NCBI RefSeq assembly: GCF_036621415.1
Contig: NZ_CP030941.1
Span: 3,160,001 to 3,224,000 of the forward strand
Direction of reading: 5' to 3'
DNA from: Nitratireductor thuwali
GTDB lineage: Bacteria > Pseudomonadota > Alphaproteobacteria > Rhizobiales > Rhizobiaceae
Length of the DNA stretch: 64,000 nucleotides
Both the position numbers and the translations under genes were made by a program. Under the pieces are notes generated by a model. The model did not search any database, was not told the origin of the DNA, and was given only the letters and a program-made list of their open reading frames with translations. Positions 16,417 to 25,212 of the stretch are shown in pieces; position 1 is the first letter of the stretch, and every line of letters starts with the position of its first letter.

Positions 16417-17436
16417 CTACTGCTTGGCCTCTGCGATCACGGCCTTGGCGTCTTCGAGGCTGTATTCGACATTGGCGACCGAACCTTCGGGCGTGGAGGC
16501 AAGAGCATCGTCCAGCGTGTCCTGCGTGACCTTGAGGAACGGCACCGTCAGGTCCTTCGGCACTTCCGCGCCGTCGAGCACCTGCTGGGCCACCCAGAAG
16601 GCAAGCGTCGCAACGCCCGGCGCGATCGACAGGGAAAGCGTCTCATAGCCGTTGGCGTCGCGGGCTTCCGCCCACCACTGCATCTCGTCCTGGCGGTTGC
16701 CCATGACGATGATCGGCATGTCGCGGCCGGCCGCCTCGATCGCCTGGGCAGCGCCATAGCCGTCGCCGCCCTGGGTGACGACGCCGACGATCTCCGGCAG
16801 GCTCGGCAGGACGCCGGCAACGGCCTTCTGCGCGACATCCTGCGCCCAGTCGCCATGGACCGAGCCGACGATCTCGAACTGATCGAACTCCTCGACGCCG
16901 GCCTGGATGCCCGCATGGATTTCATCGTCGACGAAAACGCCGGCCAGGCCGCGGATTTCGAGCAGGTTGCCGCCGTCGGGCAGGCGCGAGGCCAGGTATT
17001 CGACCTGCTGGCGCCCCATCTCCTTGAAGTCGACCGCGATGCGCCAGGCACAGGGCTCCGTCACGATGCCGTCGAAGGAGACGACGACGATGCCGGCGGA
17101 GCAGGCTTCGGCGATGGCGCCGTTGAGCGCGGTCGGCGAGGCGGCGTTGACGACGATCGCGTCATAGCCCTGCAGGATCATGTTCTGGATCTGCGCGGCC
17201 TGCTCGGTGGCCTGGTTCTCCGAGGTGGTGAAGGCATCGGCCGCGGCGACGACACCCTCTTCCACCGCCTGGCTGGCCACTTTCTCCCAGCTTTCCAGCA
17301 TGGCCTGCCGCCAGGAATTTCCGGCATAATTGTTGGAAAGCGCGATGCGCTTGTCCGAAGTATCGGCATGGGCCAAGGCGGGCACGCATACCGCCATGAG
17401 CGCGACGGCGCCCAGCAGCTTGTTCTTCGAATACAT
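16417..17436 (-). CDS. sugar ABC transporter substrate-binding protein
   Basis: 339-residue periplasmic binding protein of the ribose/LacI-like fold (Peripla_BP_4). A signal peptide is clear (MYSKNKLLGAVALMAVCVPALAHA), with cleavage near residue 25. The motif QNMILQGYDAIVVNAASPTALN near 82 and GVVTQGGDGYGAAQAIEA near 212 fit the family. It is the first gene of the operon and should be the most expressed. Sugar specificity is not predictable; the operon's lactonase suggests an aldose. Confidence 0.88.
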   Translation of the reverse strand: MYSKNKLLGAVALMAVCVPALAHADTSDKRIALSNNYAGNSWRQAMLESWEKVASQAVEEGVVAAADAFTTSENQATEQAAQIQNMILQGYDAIVVNAASPTALNGAIAEACSAGIVVVSFDGIVTEPCAWRIAVDFKEMGRQQVEYLASRLPDGGNLLEIRGLAGVFVDDEIHAGIQAGVEEFDQFEIVGSVHGDWAQDVAQKAVAGVLPSLPEIVGVVTQGGDGYGAAQAIEAAGRDMPIIVMGNRQDEMQWWAEARDANGYETLSLSIAPGVATLAFWVAQQVLDGAEVPKDLTVPFLKVTQDTLDDALASTPEGSVANVEYSLEDAKAVIAEAKQ

Positions 17437-17531
17437 ATATTCCTCCCTGGCGCGAGCGCGCCCGTGGTTCCGATATTGGTTCCTGTCGGGCGCATCCTTC
17501 TCCCGGCGCCCGCCCAGACACTATGTATACG

Positions 17532-17582
17532 TTGCGGGACCGTAAAGCCGGACTCATGCAGCCCGGTTGCGGGTTCCCGCAA
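17532..17582. promoter_or_regulatory. TTGCGGG repeats between sugar operon and two-component genes
   Basis: A perfect palindrome TTGCGGG-TT-CCCGCAA (17567-17582) and another TTGCGGG 35 bases upstream (17532-17538). On the minus strand the latter falls between CTTTAC (-35 like) and CATAGT (-10 like) of the probable binding-protein promoter. This is a natural candidate site for the LuxR-type response regulator encoded next door; no experiment is implied. Confidence 0.45.
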
Positions 17583-17676
17583 TTGACATGCACCTCGCCC
17601 CATGCCGGCGCCCTTGCCGCCGCCGGGCAAGTGCCGCACAGTGGCTGGCGATAGGCGGGAGGAGCTTGTCCGTACG

Positions 17677-18921
17677 ATGCGACAGGAAAACAGGGCGGTT
17701 CAACCGGCGGAAGAAAACCCGCTGCTTTCGTTGCTGCGCATCTCCAGCCATCTCGCCGGCCAGGTCGAGATTCGCGCCGCCCTGCGCTCGGTCAAGGCCG
17801 AGATCGAGAACCTCCTGCCGCTCGACCATCTGGACGTCTGCCTGATCGATGACGACGCCGTGTGGAACACCAGCTACGAGGTCGGCATCCGCACCCGCTG
17901 GAGCCTTTCGCGCACGCTGGTCTCCCTCTCGCCGGTGCGCAGCATCCTGTATGGCGAGACCGACCACATGCTGACCGGCAATGCGATGGAGGACCCGCGC
18001 TACACCTATCCGGGCGCGATTTCGCAGCCCATTTTCCGGCACCAGCTGCGCAGCCGGGTGAACGTGGCCATGAAGGTGCTGGGGCGCACCATCGGCGCGC
18101 TGAACTGTTCCTCCCGCCGTCCCGACCAGTATGACGAGGCGACCGTCGAACGGGTGCGCCATGTCGCCGACGTGCTGGCCCCGTATTTCTACTCCTTGCG
18201 GGCGACCGAAAAGGCCAAGCAGGCGGCCATCGTCCATGCGGAGGCGCAAGCCCGCGAGGAAGGGCTGCGCCAGGGCGCGCTGGAACTGACCCGCACACTG
18301 GAGCAGGAGCGCCAGCGGATCGGCATGGACCTGCACGACCAGACGCTCGCCGACCTGACCCGCATCATGCGCGACATGGAGCGCGCCGATGACGCGGCCG
18401 ACCGCGCGCGCATCGTCAACCGTCTGCAGGATTGCATCCAGGATCTGCGGCGCATCATCGATACCGCCGTGCCGACGCTGCTCGACCTGTTCGGCTTCGT
18501 TCACGCGCTGCGCATCCATCTGGAGCGGGCGGTGGGCGACGGGGCCGACGTCTCGATCTCGGTCGTCGACGACACCAATGGCCGCATCGACGAGCTCGAC
18601 GCCACCACGCGCATCGCCCTGTTCCGCATCGCCCAGGAGGCCATCAACAATGCCGCCCGCCACTCCGGCGGCGACCGCATCTGCGTTACCGTGAGCCCGC
18701 ACGAGGGCGGGCTGAAGCTCGCCATCGCCGATACGGGGCAGGGCATTCCCGAACCCACCTACAATTCCTCGTCGCAGAAGGTCACCGGCGGCGTGGCGCA
18801 TATGCGCACCCGCGCCCGGCTGATCGCGGCGGATTTCCGGGTGACGACGGGTGGCGGCACACGCATAGAGGTGATCCTACCGAAGACCAAGACGCCGCCG
18901 CGCGCGGCGCCACAGGACTGA
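17677..18921 (+). CDS. cytosolic GAF sensor histidine kinase (HisKA_3)
   Basis: 414 residues from ATG 17677, which follows GGGAGGAG by 12 bases; ATG 17602 in frame would add 25 Pro-rich residues. No membrane helix is visible. The N-terminal half (about 20-175) looks like a GAF sensor domain. A helical linker leads to the NarL-type dimerisation motif EQERQRIGMDLHDQTLADLTR with phospho-acceptor His220, then an HATPase_c domain (AQEAINNAARHSGG near 325, DTGQGIPEP near 355). It is divergent from a sugar ABC operon and 4 bases ahead of the response regulator gene. It may sense an internal metabolite and control that transporter. Confidence 0.85.
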   Translation: MRQENRAVQPAEENPLLSLLRISSHLAGQVEIRAALRSVKAEIENLLPLDHLDVCLIDDDAVWNTSYEVGIRTRWSLSRTLVSLSPVRSILYGETDHMLTGNAMEDPRYTYPGAISQPIFRHQLRSRVNVAMKVLGRTIGALNCSSRRPDQYDEATVERVRHVADVLAPYFYSLRATEKAKQAAIVHAEAQAREEGLRQGALELTRTLEQERQRIGMDLHDQTLADLTRIMRDMERADDAADRARIVNRLQDCIQDLRRIIDTAVPTLLDLFGFVHALRIHLERAVGDGADVSISVVDDTNGRIDELDATTRIALFRIAQEAINNAARHSGGDRICVTVSPHEGGLKLAIADTGQGIPEPTYNSSSQKVTGGVAHMRTRARLIAADFRVTTGGGTRIEVILPKTKTPPRAAPQD

Positions 18922-18925
18922 TCCC

Positions 18926-19654
18926 ATGAAAATTCTCCTGGTAGAAGACGACCAGTTTCATCTCAGCTATCTGCGCGAGGCGGTGCGGCAGGCCGTTCCC
19001 GAGGCGGATGAGATCCTGCATGCGGTCAACGGGATCGAGGGCGAGGAAAAGGCCCGCCGGCACGACGTGCCGGCGGTGGTCATGGACCTTCAGATGAAGG
19101 AGCGCAACGGCATCGACGCCGCCCGCACCATCTGGGCCGAACGGCCGAAGACGCGCATCCTGTTCTGGTCCAATTATTCGGACGAAGCCTATTTGCGCGG
19201 CATCGCGCGCATCGTGCCCGCCGAATCGTCCTACGGCTATGTGCTGAAGACGGCCACGCAGGAACGGCTCCATCTGGCGCTCCGCGCGGTGCTGGTCGAG
19301 GCGCAGATCGTGGTGGACCGCGAGATACATTCGGTGCAGCAGCGCCAGACCCGCACCCACGATACGCTGACCGACAGCGAGTATGCGGTGCTGATCGACA
19401 TGTCGCTCGGCCTTTCGGACAAATGGATCGCCAAGCGGCAGGGCATGTCGCTGCGCACGGTGCAGAACCGGCTCCTGTCGCTCTACGACAAGCTGGGCGT
19501 CGACAGCCTGGAAGGGGCTCCCGACGACCTGCCCATCAACAAGCGGACCCGCGCCTTCACGCGGGCGCTCAATCTGCGGGCCATCAATGCGGAGAGCCTG
19601 GAAAGCGCCGAGCGCGACCTGCGCAAATGGCTCCAGCGGCAGCAGCGGCCCTAG
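18926..19654 (+). CDS. LuxR/NarL-type response regulator
   Basis: 242 residues. The receiver domain has the acidic pair EDD near residue 8, phospho-acceptor Asp54 in VVMDLQM, and Lys in YVLKTAT near 110. A LuxR-type helix-turn-helix follows at about 150-200 (LTDSEYAVLIDMSLGLSDKWIAKRQGMSLRTVQNRL). The C-terminal tail of about 40 residues after the HTH is longer than usual. It is cotranscribed with the GAF histidine kinase and is the obvious partner of it. Confidence 0.87.
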   Translation: MKILLVEDDQFHLSYLREAVRQAVPEADEILHAVNGIEGEEKARRHDVPAVVMDLQMKERNGIDAARTIWAERPKTRILFWSNYSDEAYLRGIARIVPAESSYGYVLKTATQERLHLALRAVLVEAQIVVDREIHSVQQRQTRTHDTLTDSEYAVLIDMSLGLSDKWIAKRQGMSLRTVQNRLLSLYDKLGVDSLEGAPDDLPINKRTRAFTRALNLRAINAESLESAERDLRKWLQRQQRP

Positions 19655-19676
19655 GACCGCGGTTGCAACCGGAATG

Positions 19677-20780
19677 CTAGGCGGCCCGCACAACGACGGA
19701 GCGCGGCATGGACGACAGGATTTCGGGGCCGTCCGCCCGCAGGATGACGATCTCCTCCAGCCTGACGCCGAATTTCCCCGGCAGGTAGATGCCAGGTTCG
19801 ATGGAAAAGACCATGCCTTCGCCCAGCACCGCATCCGAGGTGGCGGTGATGTAGGGCGGCTCGTGGATGTCGATGCCGAGCCCGTGGCCGGTGCGGTGGA
19901 TGAAGTTGTCGCCATATCCGGCCTTCGCGATGGTATCGCGCGCGGCCTTGTCGACGTCGCCGGCGCGAACGCCGGGTTTGGCCGCGGCCAGCGCGGCGGC
20001 CACCGCCGCATCCACGATGGCATGGATTTCGGCGAAAGCATCCGACGGCTGGCCGAAGAAGCCCGTCCGCGTCATGTCCGAGGGGTATCCCGAGAGCCTT
20101 CCGCCGGTGTCGATCAGAACCGCGTCGCCGGGCTTCAACCGTGTCTCGCCCGTATGGTGATGGGGAAAGGCGCCGTTGCCGGCGAAGCAGACGCTGGTGA
20201 ACTCGGGAACGGCTCCGCTCGCCTTGTAGACGTCGCGGATGATCGCGGCGATCTCCCTCTCGGTGACGCCTTCCCTGAGTGCGTCGAACCCGGCCTGCAT
20301 CGCCTTGTCGTTGAGCAGGGCGCTGGCCTTGAGCAGGCGGTACTCATCCTCGTCCTTGCGCGCCCGCAGATGTCCCACGGTCTCCTCGGTGAAGCGGCGG
20401 CGGCCGACGGGCAGCCGGTCGAGCAGCATCAGCGCGAAGTCGGCGCGCATGGTCTCGTCGAGCGAAAGGGCGATCCCGCCTTGCGGCAGGTCGAGCGCCT
20501 GGATCAATGCGCCCAGCGCCTCGGCGGGGCCCTCGTCGTCCGACCAGCAATGCAGCGGCAGGCCGGTATGCCGGCGGGCGCTGTCGGCGTTGAGCGCCGG
20601 CATCAGGAAGCCGGCATAGTGCGCGCCGACCAGAAGCATGACGGGCCGTTCGTCCCCGTGCGGATCGAGCCCGGCCAGCCACATCATGTGGCTCGACGGA
20701 CCCACGGCGACCAGATCGGTGCCGGTGTCGCGCATGCGCTCGCGCAGCGCGTTCAAGCGCGTTTCAAAGGTGCTCGGCAT
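19677..20780 (-). CDS. M24 family metallopeptidase (Xaa-Pro dipeptidase-like)
   Basis: 367 residues with a creatinase-type N-terminal domain and a pita-bread catalytic domain. The five metal ligands are visible in order: Asp in VLIDTGGRL, Asp in YPSDMTRT, His in HRTGHGLGIDIHE, Glu in FSIEPGIY and Glu in VRLEEIVIL. It would cleave dipeptides ending or starting with proline, or a creatine-like amide, in the cytosol. It lies downstream of a peptide-type binding protein, from which a strong hairpin separates it, so import and hydrolysis of the same peptide is likely. Confidence 0.88.
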   Translation of the reverse strand: MPSTFETRLNALRERMRDTGTDLVAVGPSSHMMWLAGLDPHGDERPVMLLVGAHYAGFLMPALNADSARRHTGLPLHCWSDDEGPAEALGALIQALDLPQGGIALSLDETMRADFALMLLDRLPVGRRRFTEETVGHLRARKDEDEYRLLKASALLNDKAMQAGFDALREGVTEREIAAIIRDVYKASGAVPEFTSVCFAGNGAFPHHHTGETRLKPGDAVLIDTGGRLSGYPSDMTRTGFFGQPSDAFAEIHAIVDAAVAAALAAAKPGVRAGDVDKAARDTIAKAGYGDNFIHRTGHGLGIDIHEPPYITATSDAVLGEGMVFSIEPGIYLPGKFGVRLEEIVILRADGPEILSSMPRSVVVRAA

Positions 20781-20809
20781 GAAATGCTCCTGATCGGGAT
20801 GGGAATTGA

Positions 20810-20834
20810 GCCCCGCCGGCAGGTCCGGCGGGGC
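20810..20834 (-). terminator. strong hairpin after the peptide-binding-protein gene
   Basis: GCCCCGCCGG, five bases, CCGGCGGGGC: a perfect 10-bp stem starting 8 bases after the binding-protein stop on the minus strand. It probably reduces read-through into the peptidase gene or protects the upstream mRNA. Confidence 0.6.
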
Positions 20835-20842
20835 GTAGCGGC

Positions 20843-22429
20843 TCAGTCCTTGGAGACAAGCCTGTAGTAGACGAAATCGGACGTCGCGCCGTTCACATAG
20901 CCGTTCACGTCCTTGTCCATCGCCACCTGGTAGGCGGCCTGGAACATGATGACGATGGGCGACTTTTCCTGCACCTGCTTCTGGAGGTCGACATAGATCT
21001 CGTTGCGCTTTTCGGGATCCGATTCCGAAAGCGCCTGCATGGTCTTCTCGTTCAGTTCCTGCGGCACTGCCCAGGCATTCCGCCAGGTGGTGGTCGCCTG
21101 GTAGTTGTCGTCGGAATTGTCGCTGTTATAGGCAAAGGCCTTGGCGTTTGAATGCGGGTCCATGAAATCGGGCCCCCAGTAGAGCAGCATCGCTTCGTGG
21201 CTGCGCTCGCGATACTTCGTGATCACCTGCGAGCCCGTGCCGGGAATGATCTCGAAATTGATGCCGGCCTCGGCAAAGCTTGCCTGCAGCGACTGCGCCA
21301 TGTCGGTGAACGGCGTCGAGTTGATCACGTCCAGAGTCACGTTGATCGGCGTTTCCACGCCGGCATCGGCCAGTATCTGCTTGGCCTTCTCGGGGTCGTA
21401 GCTGTAGGGCGTCTCGTCATAGGAGCCGGGGAAGCCCTTGGGCCAGAAGGCCTGGTGGATTTCCATCTGGCCCTTGAGGAAGCTGTTCACCATCCCCTCG
21501 TAATTCACCAGATAGCGCGCCGCCTCCCAGACGGCCTCGGGCTGCAGGGCTTCGACCTTCTGGTTGAAGGAGAGGAAGTGGACGGCAGCCTGCGGGTAGG
21601 TCTCGACCTTGATGTCCTCGGCCGTGATGCCGGAAATCTGGTCCGGCGTCAGGTTGCGCGCCATGTCGACGTCGCCGGACTGCAGGAGAAGCTGCTGGGT
21701 CGCCGCTTCCGCCACATGCCGGATGACCACGCCCTCGACCTTCGGCGCTCCCTTGAAATAGTTCGGGTTGGCCGCAAGGCGCACCATCTCGCCGGGGCGG
21801 TAGGCTGCCAGTTCGAACGGACCGGAGCCCGCGGAATTGGCGTTCAGCCAGTTGTTGCCCATGTCGCCGTCGGCCTCGTTTGCCATGACGGTCTTCTCGT
21901 CGACGATGGAGGCCGGGCGGGCGGCCAGCACATTGAGCACGAAGGCCGGCGAGAACTCGCCCTCATACCTGACGGTGACCTTGTTGCCCTCTGCGGTGAC
22001 CATGTCGTCGACATTCTCGGCCGTCCAGCCGAGCTGGGCCAGGATGAAGGCCGGCGTCAGGTTCAGCTTGATGACGCGGGCGAACGAGAACACGACATCT
22101 TCGGCCCGCACCGGATTGCCGGAATGGAAGGTGGCATCCTCGCGCATGGTGAAGGTGATCGTCCTGGCTTCCGCGTCGGCCTGCCATTCGGCAGCCAGGC
22201 CCGGCGCCAGGACGGTGGGGTCTTCGGCATCGTACTGCACGAGCCGGTCATAGACATTGGTCACCAGTTCGCCGGACGAGAACTCGTAGGCCTGGGCCGG
22301 ATCGATGGCGACGATGTCGTCGATGTTCTGGGCGACCACGAGAAGATTGTCGGGCGTCGCGGCGAACGACGCCGGCGCCGCGGGCAGGGCGAGCGCCGCC
22401 GCCAGTAGGGCTGTCTTGATGAGTTTCAT
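20843..22429 (-). CDS. ABC transporter substrate-binding protein (family 5, dipeptide/oligopeptide type)
   Basis: 528-residue periplasmic binding protein with a typical signal peptide (KTALLAAALALPAAPASFA; cleavage near residue 24). The SBP_bac_5 pattern is present, including TFTMREDATFHSGNPVRAED near 115. It binds peptides or similar compounds and delivers them to the Dpp/Opp-type permeases encoded 2 kb away on the other strand. It follows the XRE-cupin regulator gene by 19 bases and is probably cotranscribed with it. Confidence 0.9.
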   Translation of the reverse strand: MKLIKTALLAAALALPAAPASFAATPDNLLVVAQNIDDIVAIDPAQAYEFSSGELVTNVYDRLVQYDAEDPTVLAPGLAAEWQADAEARTITFTMREDATFHSGNPVRAEDVVFSFARVIKLNLTPAFILAQLGWTAENVDDMVTAEGNKVTVRYEGEFSPAFVLNVLAARPASIVDEKTVMANEADGDMGNNWLNANSAGSGPFELAAYRPGEMVRLAANPNYFKGAPKVEGVVIRHVAEAATQQLLLQSGDVDMARNLTPDQISGITAEDIKVETYPQAAVHFLSFNQKVEALQPEAVWEAARYLVNYEGMVNSFLKGQMEIHQAFWPKGFPGSYDETPYSYDPEKAKQILADAGVETPINVTLDVINSTPFTDMAQSLQASFAEAGINFEIIPGTGSQVITKYRERSHEAMLLYWGPDFMDPHSNAKAFAYNSDNSDDNYQATTTWRNAWAVPQELNEKTMQALSESDPEKRNEIYVDLQKQVQEKSPIVIMFQAAYQVAMDKDVNGYVNGATSDFVYYRLVSKD

Positions 22430-22448
22430 TGTTCCGCCTCCGTTGCGT

Positions 22449-23096
22449 TCACTGTTCTGGTTGCTTGCCGGCAGCGCCGGCCTTCAGGTCGGACGAGACG
22501 AGCTCGATCCGGTTTGCCGCGTTGAAGATCGTCAGCGTGCCGGTCCACAGGATGCGGGCCGGCATGTCGTGGGGGTTCTCCCATGCATGCGGGGTGTTGC
22601 CGCGATAATGCAGGCTGTCGCCGGCCGCCATCGCCATGGGCTGGCCGTCCAGATACTGGGTGATGGACCCTTCGAGAATGTAGATGATCTCCTCGCCCTC
22701 ATGGCTCACCGTTTCCGATGCGTAGCCGGGCGGCACGGTGAGAATGAAGGAGGAAAGCTGGCTGCCGGGAAACTCCGTCGCCAGCCGCTCATAGACGATC
22801 GAGGAGCCGTCTATGGAAAAGCGCTTTCGCTCGGCCGAGCGGGTGAGGGCGTCTTCGGCGCGCGGCGCCGAGATGAAAAAGTCGAGCGCCACGCCGAGCG
22901 CGCGGGCGATCTGCGCCAGGGTGGCAAGCGTCGGCGTCGCATGGTCGCGCTCCACCTGGCTCAGATAGCCGACCGACAGGCTGGCCGCGTCGCCCAGCGC
23001 CTGAAGAGTAAGCCCCAGCCTGCGCCTTCTTGCCCGAATGAGCGCGCCCACTTTCGGATGGTTCTCGCCGGTCGCTCGTATTGCCGGTTTGCTCAA
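22449..23096 (-). CDS. XRE family transcriptional regulator with cupin domain
   Basis: 215 residues from a TTG start at 23096 that is preceded by GGGGGAG at 6-7 bases; an in-frame ATG at 23111 has no ribosome site. The N-terminal HTH_3 domain (VGALIRARRRRLGLTLQALG, SVGYLSQVERDHATPTLATL) is followed by a C-terminal cupin (about 120-205; GEEIIYILEGSITQYLDGQP). Such proteins repress amine or amino-acid utilisation genes in response to a ligand. It is divergent from the permease operon and upstream of the binding-protein gene, so it likely controls both. Confidence 0.85.
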   Translation of the reverse strand: MSKPAIRATGENHPKVGALIRARRRRLGLTLQALGDAASLSVGYLSQVERDHATPTLATLAQIARALGVALDFFISAPRAEDALTRSAERKRFSIDGSSIVYERLATEFPGSQLSSFILTVPPGYASETVSHEGEEIIYILEGSITQYLDGQPMAMAAGDSLHYRGNTPHAWENPHDMPARILWTGTLTIFNAANRIELVSSDLKAGAAGKQPEQ

Positions 23097-23164
23097 AAAA
23101 TTCTCCCCCATAAAAATTTTTTTGATGAAAGCAGAATTTTTTGTATGCTCCAAGAACTTTTTTG
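23094..23164. promoter_or_regulatory. inverted and repeated A/T tracts at the regulator/permease promoter
   Basis: CAAAAAATTCTC (23094-23105) and CAGAATTTTTTG (23132-23143) form an inverted repeat. Further tracts AAAAATTTTTTTG (23112-23124) and AACTTTTTTG (23155-23164) give T-tract ends 19 and 21 bases apart, about two helix turns. This is the only strongly A/T-rich patch nearby and is the likely operator and bent promoter for the XRE-cupin regulator. Confidence 0.5.
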
Positions 23165-23224
23165 GGGAAGGCGGCAGCCGCGTCGGTGCGGGCCTGTCCG
23201 CTCTCGCATCTTTTGGGGGACGAT

Positions 23225-24304
23225 TTGGCCTTTGAACCATCGCCGGCGGAAACCGCGGCGCATATGCGCATCAGCGCCGCCACGGGCCGCATTCTGGGCC
23301 GGCTCGGCGGCGCGATGCGTTTTGCCGCGGTCGTTGCCTTCACCTTTCTGGGCCTGCTTGCGATCACCTTCTTCATCGGAAGGGTGGTGCCCATCGATCC
23401 GGTTCTGGCGGTGGTGGGCGACCGCGCCACGAAGGAGGTCTACGATGCGGCCCGCCAGGCCATGGGTCTCGACCGCCCGCTCGTCGTGCAGTTCTTCGCC
23501 TATGTGTGGGATGTGCTGACGGGCGATCTGGGCCAGTCGATCTCGACCGGGCGCCCGGTGGCCGAGGACCTGGCGCGCGTCTTCCCCGCAACGCTCGAGA
23601 TGGCGACGATCGGCATTCTGATCGGCGTGCTCCTGGGCGTTCCGATGGGCGTGACGGCGGCGACCCGGCAGGGAAGCCTCTCCGACCAGATCATCCGGGT
23701 TCTCGGCCTGCTCGGCTATTCGATGCCGGCCTTCTGGCTGGGGCTCGTCGGCCTCGCCGTCTTCTATGCCGGGCTCGGCTGGGTGGCCGGTCCCGGCCGC
23801 ATCGACTTCTTCTACGACGGCATGGTGGACCCGGTGACGGGGCTTTATCTCGTGGACAGCCTGATCGCCGGCCAGACAGAGATCTTCTGGAACGCGGTCA
23901 GCCATCTCCTGCTGCCGTCCTTCATCCTTGGCTTCTTCAGCCTTGCCTATATCGCGCGGATGACGCGCTCCTTCATGCTCGACCAGCTCAGCCAGGAATA
24001 TGTGACGACGGCGCGCGTCAAAGGCGTGCCGGAGTGGAAAGTGGTCTGGCGCCACGCCTTCTTTCCCATCCGCATCCAGCTCATCACGGTGATCGGCCTT
24101 TCCTACGCCAGCCTTCTGGAAGGCTCGGTGATGATCGAGACCGTGTTCTCCTGGCCAGGGATAGGCAATTATCTCACCACCGCGCTGCTCAACGCCGACA
24201 TGAACGCCGTGCTCGGCGCGACGCTCGTCATCGGGGCGGTTTTCATCTTCATCAACAAGATTTCGGATGTGCTTTACCGCATCCTCGACCCGAGGGCCCG
24301 CTAA
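23225..24304 (+). CDS. peptide ABC transporter permease (DppB/OppB family)
   Basis: 359 residues from a TTG at 23225 that follows GGGGGA at about 4 bases; ATG 23264 (MRISAATG) is the main alternative. It is an inner-membrane permease with about six helices. The family loop is present: EYVTTARVKGVPEWKVVWRHAF near residue 255 matches the conserved EAA region, and LEGSVMIETVFSWPGIGNYL follows. The N-terminal segment VVPIDPVLAVVGD is also diagnostic. It forms the transmembrane pair with the next gene, whose ATG overlaps its stop by one base. Confidence 0.87.
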   Translation: MAFEPSPAETAAHMRISAATGRILGRLGGAMRFAAVVAFTFLGLLAITFFIGRVVPIDPVLAVVGDRATKEVYDAARQAMGLDRPLVVQFFAYVWDVLTGDLGQSISTGRPVAEDLARVFPATLEMATIGILIGVLLGVPMGVTAATRQGSLSDQIIRVLGLLGYSMPAFWLGLVGLAVFYAGLGWVAGPGRIDFFYDGMVDPVTGLYLVDSLIAGQTEIFWNAVSHLLLPSFILGFFSLAYIARMTRSFMLDQLSQEYVTTARVKGVPEWKVVWRHAFFPIRIQLITVIGLSYASLLEGSVMIETVFSWPGIGNYLTTALLNADMNAVLGATLVIGAVFIFINKISDVLYRILDPRAR

Positions 24305-25212
24305 TGGCCGTGACATATCGCGACTGGCTTCTGGACGATTCGCCTTCCTCGCGCCTGCAGGCCGGCCTCGGCCGCTCCTATCGCGTTTCCATGGCGCTGG
24401 CGCGCAATCCGCTGGCCGTGGCCGGCGCCCTCATCATCCTGACCCTCGTGCTCATGGCCGCCTTCGCGCCGTGGATCGCGCCCTATTCGGCGACGGGGCA
24501 GGACCTGACCAACCGCCTGATGCCGCCTTCCGCGCAGCACTGGATGGGGACGGACGAGCTCGGCCGGGACATATTCTCCCGCATCGTCCATGGCTCGCGC
24601 ATCACCTTGATGATCGTCACCATGGTGGCGCTGATCTCGGCGCCGGTCGGCCTGATCGTGGGCGCGGTGTCCGGCTATTTCGGGGGCTGGACCGACCGCG
24701 TCATGATGGGTCTTACCGACATCTTCCTGTCGATGCCCAAGCTCATCCTGGCGCTGGCTTTCGTCGCGGCGCTCGGCCCCGGCATCGAGAACGCCATCAT
24801 CGCCATCGCCATCACCGCCTGGCCCGTTTATGCGCGGATCGCCCGCGCCGAGACGATGACGTTTCGCGATGCCGAGTTCATCGCCGCGGTGCAGCTGCAG
24901 GGCGCTTCCTCGACTCGGATCATCCTGCGGCACGTGCTGCCGCTATGCGCCTCCTCCACCATCGTGCGGGTGACCCTCGACATGGCCGGGATCATCCTCA
25001 CCGCCGCCGGCCTCGGCTTTCTGGGGCTCGGCGCCCAGCCGCCGCTTCCCGAATGGGGCGCGATGATCTCGCGCGGGCGCAACTTCATCCTCGACCAGTG
25101 GTGGGTCGCCACCATGCCGGGCTTCGCCATCATTCTGGTCAGCCTCGGCTTCTGCTTCCTGGGCGACGGGCTGCGCGACGTGCTCGATCCCAAGCAGGGA
25201 GACAAGCAATGA
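24304..25212 (+). CDS. peptide ABC transporter permease (DppC/OppC family)
   Basis: 302-residue inner-membrane permease with about six helices. The motif HWMGTDELGRDIFSRIVHGSRITL near residue 80 is a hallmark of DppC proteins, and the EAA loop (AEFIAAVQLQGASSTRIILRHVLP) is near 192. The start overlaps the DppB stop by one base and its own stop overlaps the ATPase start by four, so the operon is tightly coupled. Confidence 0.9.
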   Translation: MAVTYRDWLLDDSPSSRLQAGLGRSYRVSMALARNPLAVAGALIILTLVLMAAFAPWIAPYSATGQDLTNRLMPPSAQHWMGTDELGRDIFSRIVHGSRITLMIVTMVALISAPVGLIVGAVSGYFGGWTDRVMMGLTDIFLSMPKLILALAFVAALGPGIENAIIAIAITAWPVYARIARAETMTFRDAEFIAAVQLQGASSTRIILRHVLPLCASSTIVRVTLDMAGIILTAAGLGFLGLGAQPPLPEWGAMISRGRNFILDQWWVATMPGFAIILVSLGFCFLGDGLRDVLDPKQGDKQ

